A DNA stretch of 64,000 bases from Pedobacter ghigonis (GTDB lineage Bacteria > Bacteroidota > Bacteroidia > Sphingobacteriales > Sphingobacteriaceae). Every line of letters starts with the position of its first letter. Positions within the stretch are counted from its first letter, which is position 1. The stretch is taken from assembly GCF_903166585.1 (NCBI RefSeq), contig NZ_CAESCM010000002.1, forward strand, positions 481,353 through 545,352. Direction: 5' to 3'. The position numbers were made by a program, and so were the translations under genes. Below are positions 62,707 through 64,000 of the stretch, in pieces. The notes beneath the pieces were generated by a model. It was given only the letters and a program-made list of their open reading frames with translations. It did no database searches and had not been told where the DNA came from.

Positions 62707-63290
62707 GATTTGACGAGCATTAAGATTTTAAAATAAGCCAATGGTTTTAAGGCAATTTCTTTTTCGGGTTTAAACCGTTCGATAGCCTTAATATTATGGA
62801 TGTAAAATAAAGATTTCAATTGAAATAAGCCAGCACATAAGTTAAAAGCCCGATCAACATATTTTAACCAGTTATTGGGAGTAAAATGGTTTAATATCAG
62901 CAATTTTCCCCCTGGCTTTAATACTTTATGGCATTGCAATATAAGTTTTTCGGGGTTCTGGGCTACAGCAATTACATGCGACAATACTACATAATCAAAG
63001 GTTTCTGCTTCAAAGGCCAGCTCTTCGCCATTCATTTGGAAAAGTTCAATATTGCCGGCCGCATGCTTTTTAGCTGTGTTGAGCATAGCCGAAGAAATTT
63101 CTATTCCGGTAACCCGATGTTTTTGGTAAAGGTGAAAATGTGAGCCGTTACCTACACCAATTTCGAGCAGCTTTCCGTGGGCTAACTGGTTAATTTCTTG
63201 GAAAAACCTTTTCTTTTGCGGTTTAAGAAAAATATCTACCAATGGATAGAAAAAGGCAAAACGGTTATAAAAATTGGTTAGTGCGCTCAA
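62703..63290 (-). CDS. SAM-dependent methyltransferase, PmtA-like
   Basis: This 195-residue class I methyltransferase has motif I LLEIGVGNGSHF near 40-51, a motif II acidic residue in VTGIEIS, and the post-motif FDYVVLSHVIAVAQNPEK. The overall length, the lack of a signal and the motif ISSAMLNTAKKHA resemble phosphatidylethanolamine N-methyltransferases (PmtA). Other small-molecule methyltransferases remain possible. The VanZ-like gene follows in overlapping arrangement, which would suit a lipid-related task. Confidence 0.8.
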   Translation of the reverse strand: MSALTNFYNRFAFFYPLVDIFLKPQKKRFFQEINQLAHGKLLEIGVGNGSHFHLYQKHRVTGIEISSAMLNTAKKHAAGNIELFQMNGEELAFEAETFDYVVLSHVIAVAQNPEKLILQCHKVLKPGGKLLILNHFTPNNWLKYVDRAFNLCAGLFQLKSLFYIHNIKAIERFKPEKEIALKPLAYFKILMLVKS

Positions 63291-63301
63291 TTTATTCAGG
63301 T

Positions 63302-63781
63302 TTAAAGGTTAACCAAAGCGTTTTCAATTTGTCGCCTATGCCTTAATATATGAACAATGGCATGCTCCAATATTTGTTCAACGTCGTATTCCTGGCCCCA
63401 TCGCGTGTGTATTTTCTTATCAGCGTTAAATTCTTCTAAAACAATATCCGGTTGCCCTGCGAAAAGTGCTTCATTGTAGGCAAAAGCTTCATTCAGTCTG
63501 GATATGTAGGGGCTAATTGTGTTAAACGATAACCTTTCGGGCCTTTCTGTTTTAAGGCCAATAGCATTTTCGATGTAGACCGCATAACTAAAAATGGCAG
63601 CAGTTACATGGGTTAAAATGCTTTGGATCGAAATACAATCGGGGTTAGTGCTTTTCGGTTCGATGGTTTTTAGCAACTGCTCATTAGTGACAGGACCTAT
63701 CACTATAATCAGTTCATCTATTGCTTTTTTATATTCAGCTAAAAGGACAGCTTTTGCACCGGTAAGTTTTTGGTCAGGCAT
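63302..63781 (-). CDS. DinB-family protein
   Basis: The start at 63781 (MPDQKLTGAKAVLLAEYKKA) gives 159 residues arranged as a four-helix bundle. The candidate metal-site histidines lie in ILTHVTAAIFSYAVY and in the C-terminal HAIVHILRHRRQIENAL. DinB/YfiT-type proteins include thiol-dependent S-transferases and many unknowns. It is first in a run of three closely spaced minus-strand genes (12 bp, then overlap). Confidence 0.85.
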   Translation of the reverse strand: MPDQKLTGAKAVLLAEYKKAIDELIIVIGPVTNEQLLKTIEPKSTNPDCISIQSILTHVTAAIFSYAVYIENAIGLKTERPERLSFNTISPYISRLNEAFAYNEALFAGQPDIVLEEFNADKKIHTRWGQEYDVEQILEHAIVHILRHRRQIENALVNL

Positions 63782-64000
63782 CGTTATCACAAATATAATT
63801 GTTTGCAACTACTTTCAATTCGTGCCGAAAATATGTTGGTCTGGATTTGCAGTTCAAGTTGGTCTGGATTTGCAATTAGGAGTGTTCGAAACATTTTGAA
63901 TTTTAAAAAAACAAATCCTTTTCCACATTTCTGTTGATAATATTTGTTTTTATGTTTGGATTAAAGCCCCAGTTTTCCTGCTGTTTCCTATTGGTGTTGT
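63782..64000. other. Intergenic region at the window edge
   Basis: No gene is visible. A 17-bp unit beginning GTTGGTCTGG occurs twice, at 63835-63851 and 63858-63874, with a 6-bp spacer. Confidence 0.6.

Overview
This 64 kb window is chromosomal DNA from a member of the Bacteroidota, most probably the Sphingobacteriaceae (Pedobacter-like). The evidence is AT-rich DNA, two SusC/SusD pairs, FecR anti-sigma factors with an STN-like tail, DUF2723/GT117 proteins, many MKK-type lipoproteins and several TAnnTTTG (-7) promoter boxes. The genus is inferred from recognised protein families, not from a database search.

Layout. 1-312 is the 3' end of a probable alpha-amylase-type gene. 446-7346 is a cell-surface-signalling unit: ECF sigma factor, FecR anti-sigma factor, STN-containing SusC transporter and SusD lipoprotein. 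7369-15793 is a second uptake locus: SusC without STN, SusD, fasciclin lipoprotein, DUF5007-like lipoprotein and a secreted S10 carboxypeptidase. It is preceded by two identical 10-bp LacI-type palindromes. 16369-17331 is accA. 17504-23786 holds two tandem GT117 (TMEM260-like) membrane proteins. 24012-26670 carries tRNA-Gln, prs, rplY and pth. 27181-36204 mixes housekeeping genes (recF, a DciA-like DUF721 gene, ndk, nrnA), three FKBP-type isomerases and a LuxR-type regulator with a degenerate receiver. 36248-40096 holds BON/SH3 proteins, a CYTH enzyme, an ACT protein and a GH20 hexosaminidase.

40285-47369 (minus strand) is the most distinctive region. It encodes a permease resembling ethanolamine permeases, a PuuA-like glutamine synthetase, an iron alcohol dehydrogenase, a gamma-glutamyl hydrolase-type amidotransferase and an aldehyde dehydrogenase, followed by two small uncharacterised genes. 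Together these fit amino-alcohol (ethanolamine) catabolism through gamma-glutamylated intermediates rather than EutBC or a Puu oxidase. 47658-57939 carries an M48 protease, a YiaA-like protein, nnr, an AIM24-family protein, a sigma/anti-sigma pair, lipA, cysS and an amino-acid racemase. 57989-63781 holds secreted enzymes, among them a GDPD-fold protein that has lost both catalytic histidines, plus small membrane proteins, a PmtA-like methyltransferase and a DinB protein.

Between genes there is a rich set of dispersed palindromic repeats, including a three-copy element whose hairpin stems differ in sequence but keep pairing, and a REPIN-like pair of inverted hairpins. No CRISPR array, prophage, insertion sequence or rRNA was seen. 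Protein names rest on motif recognition by eye.
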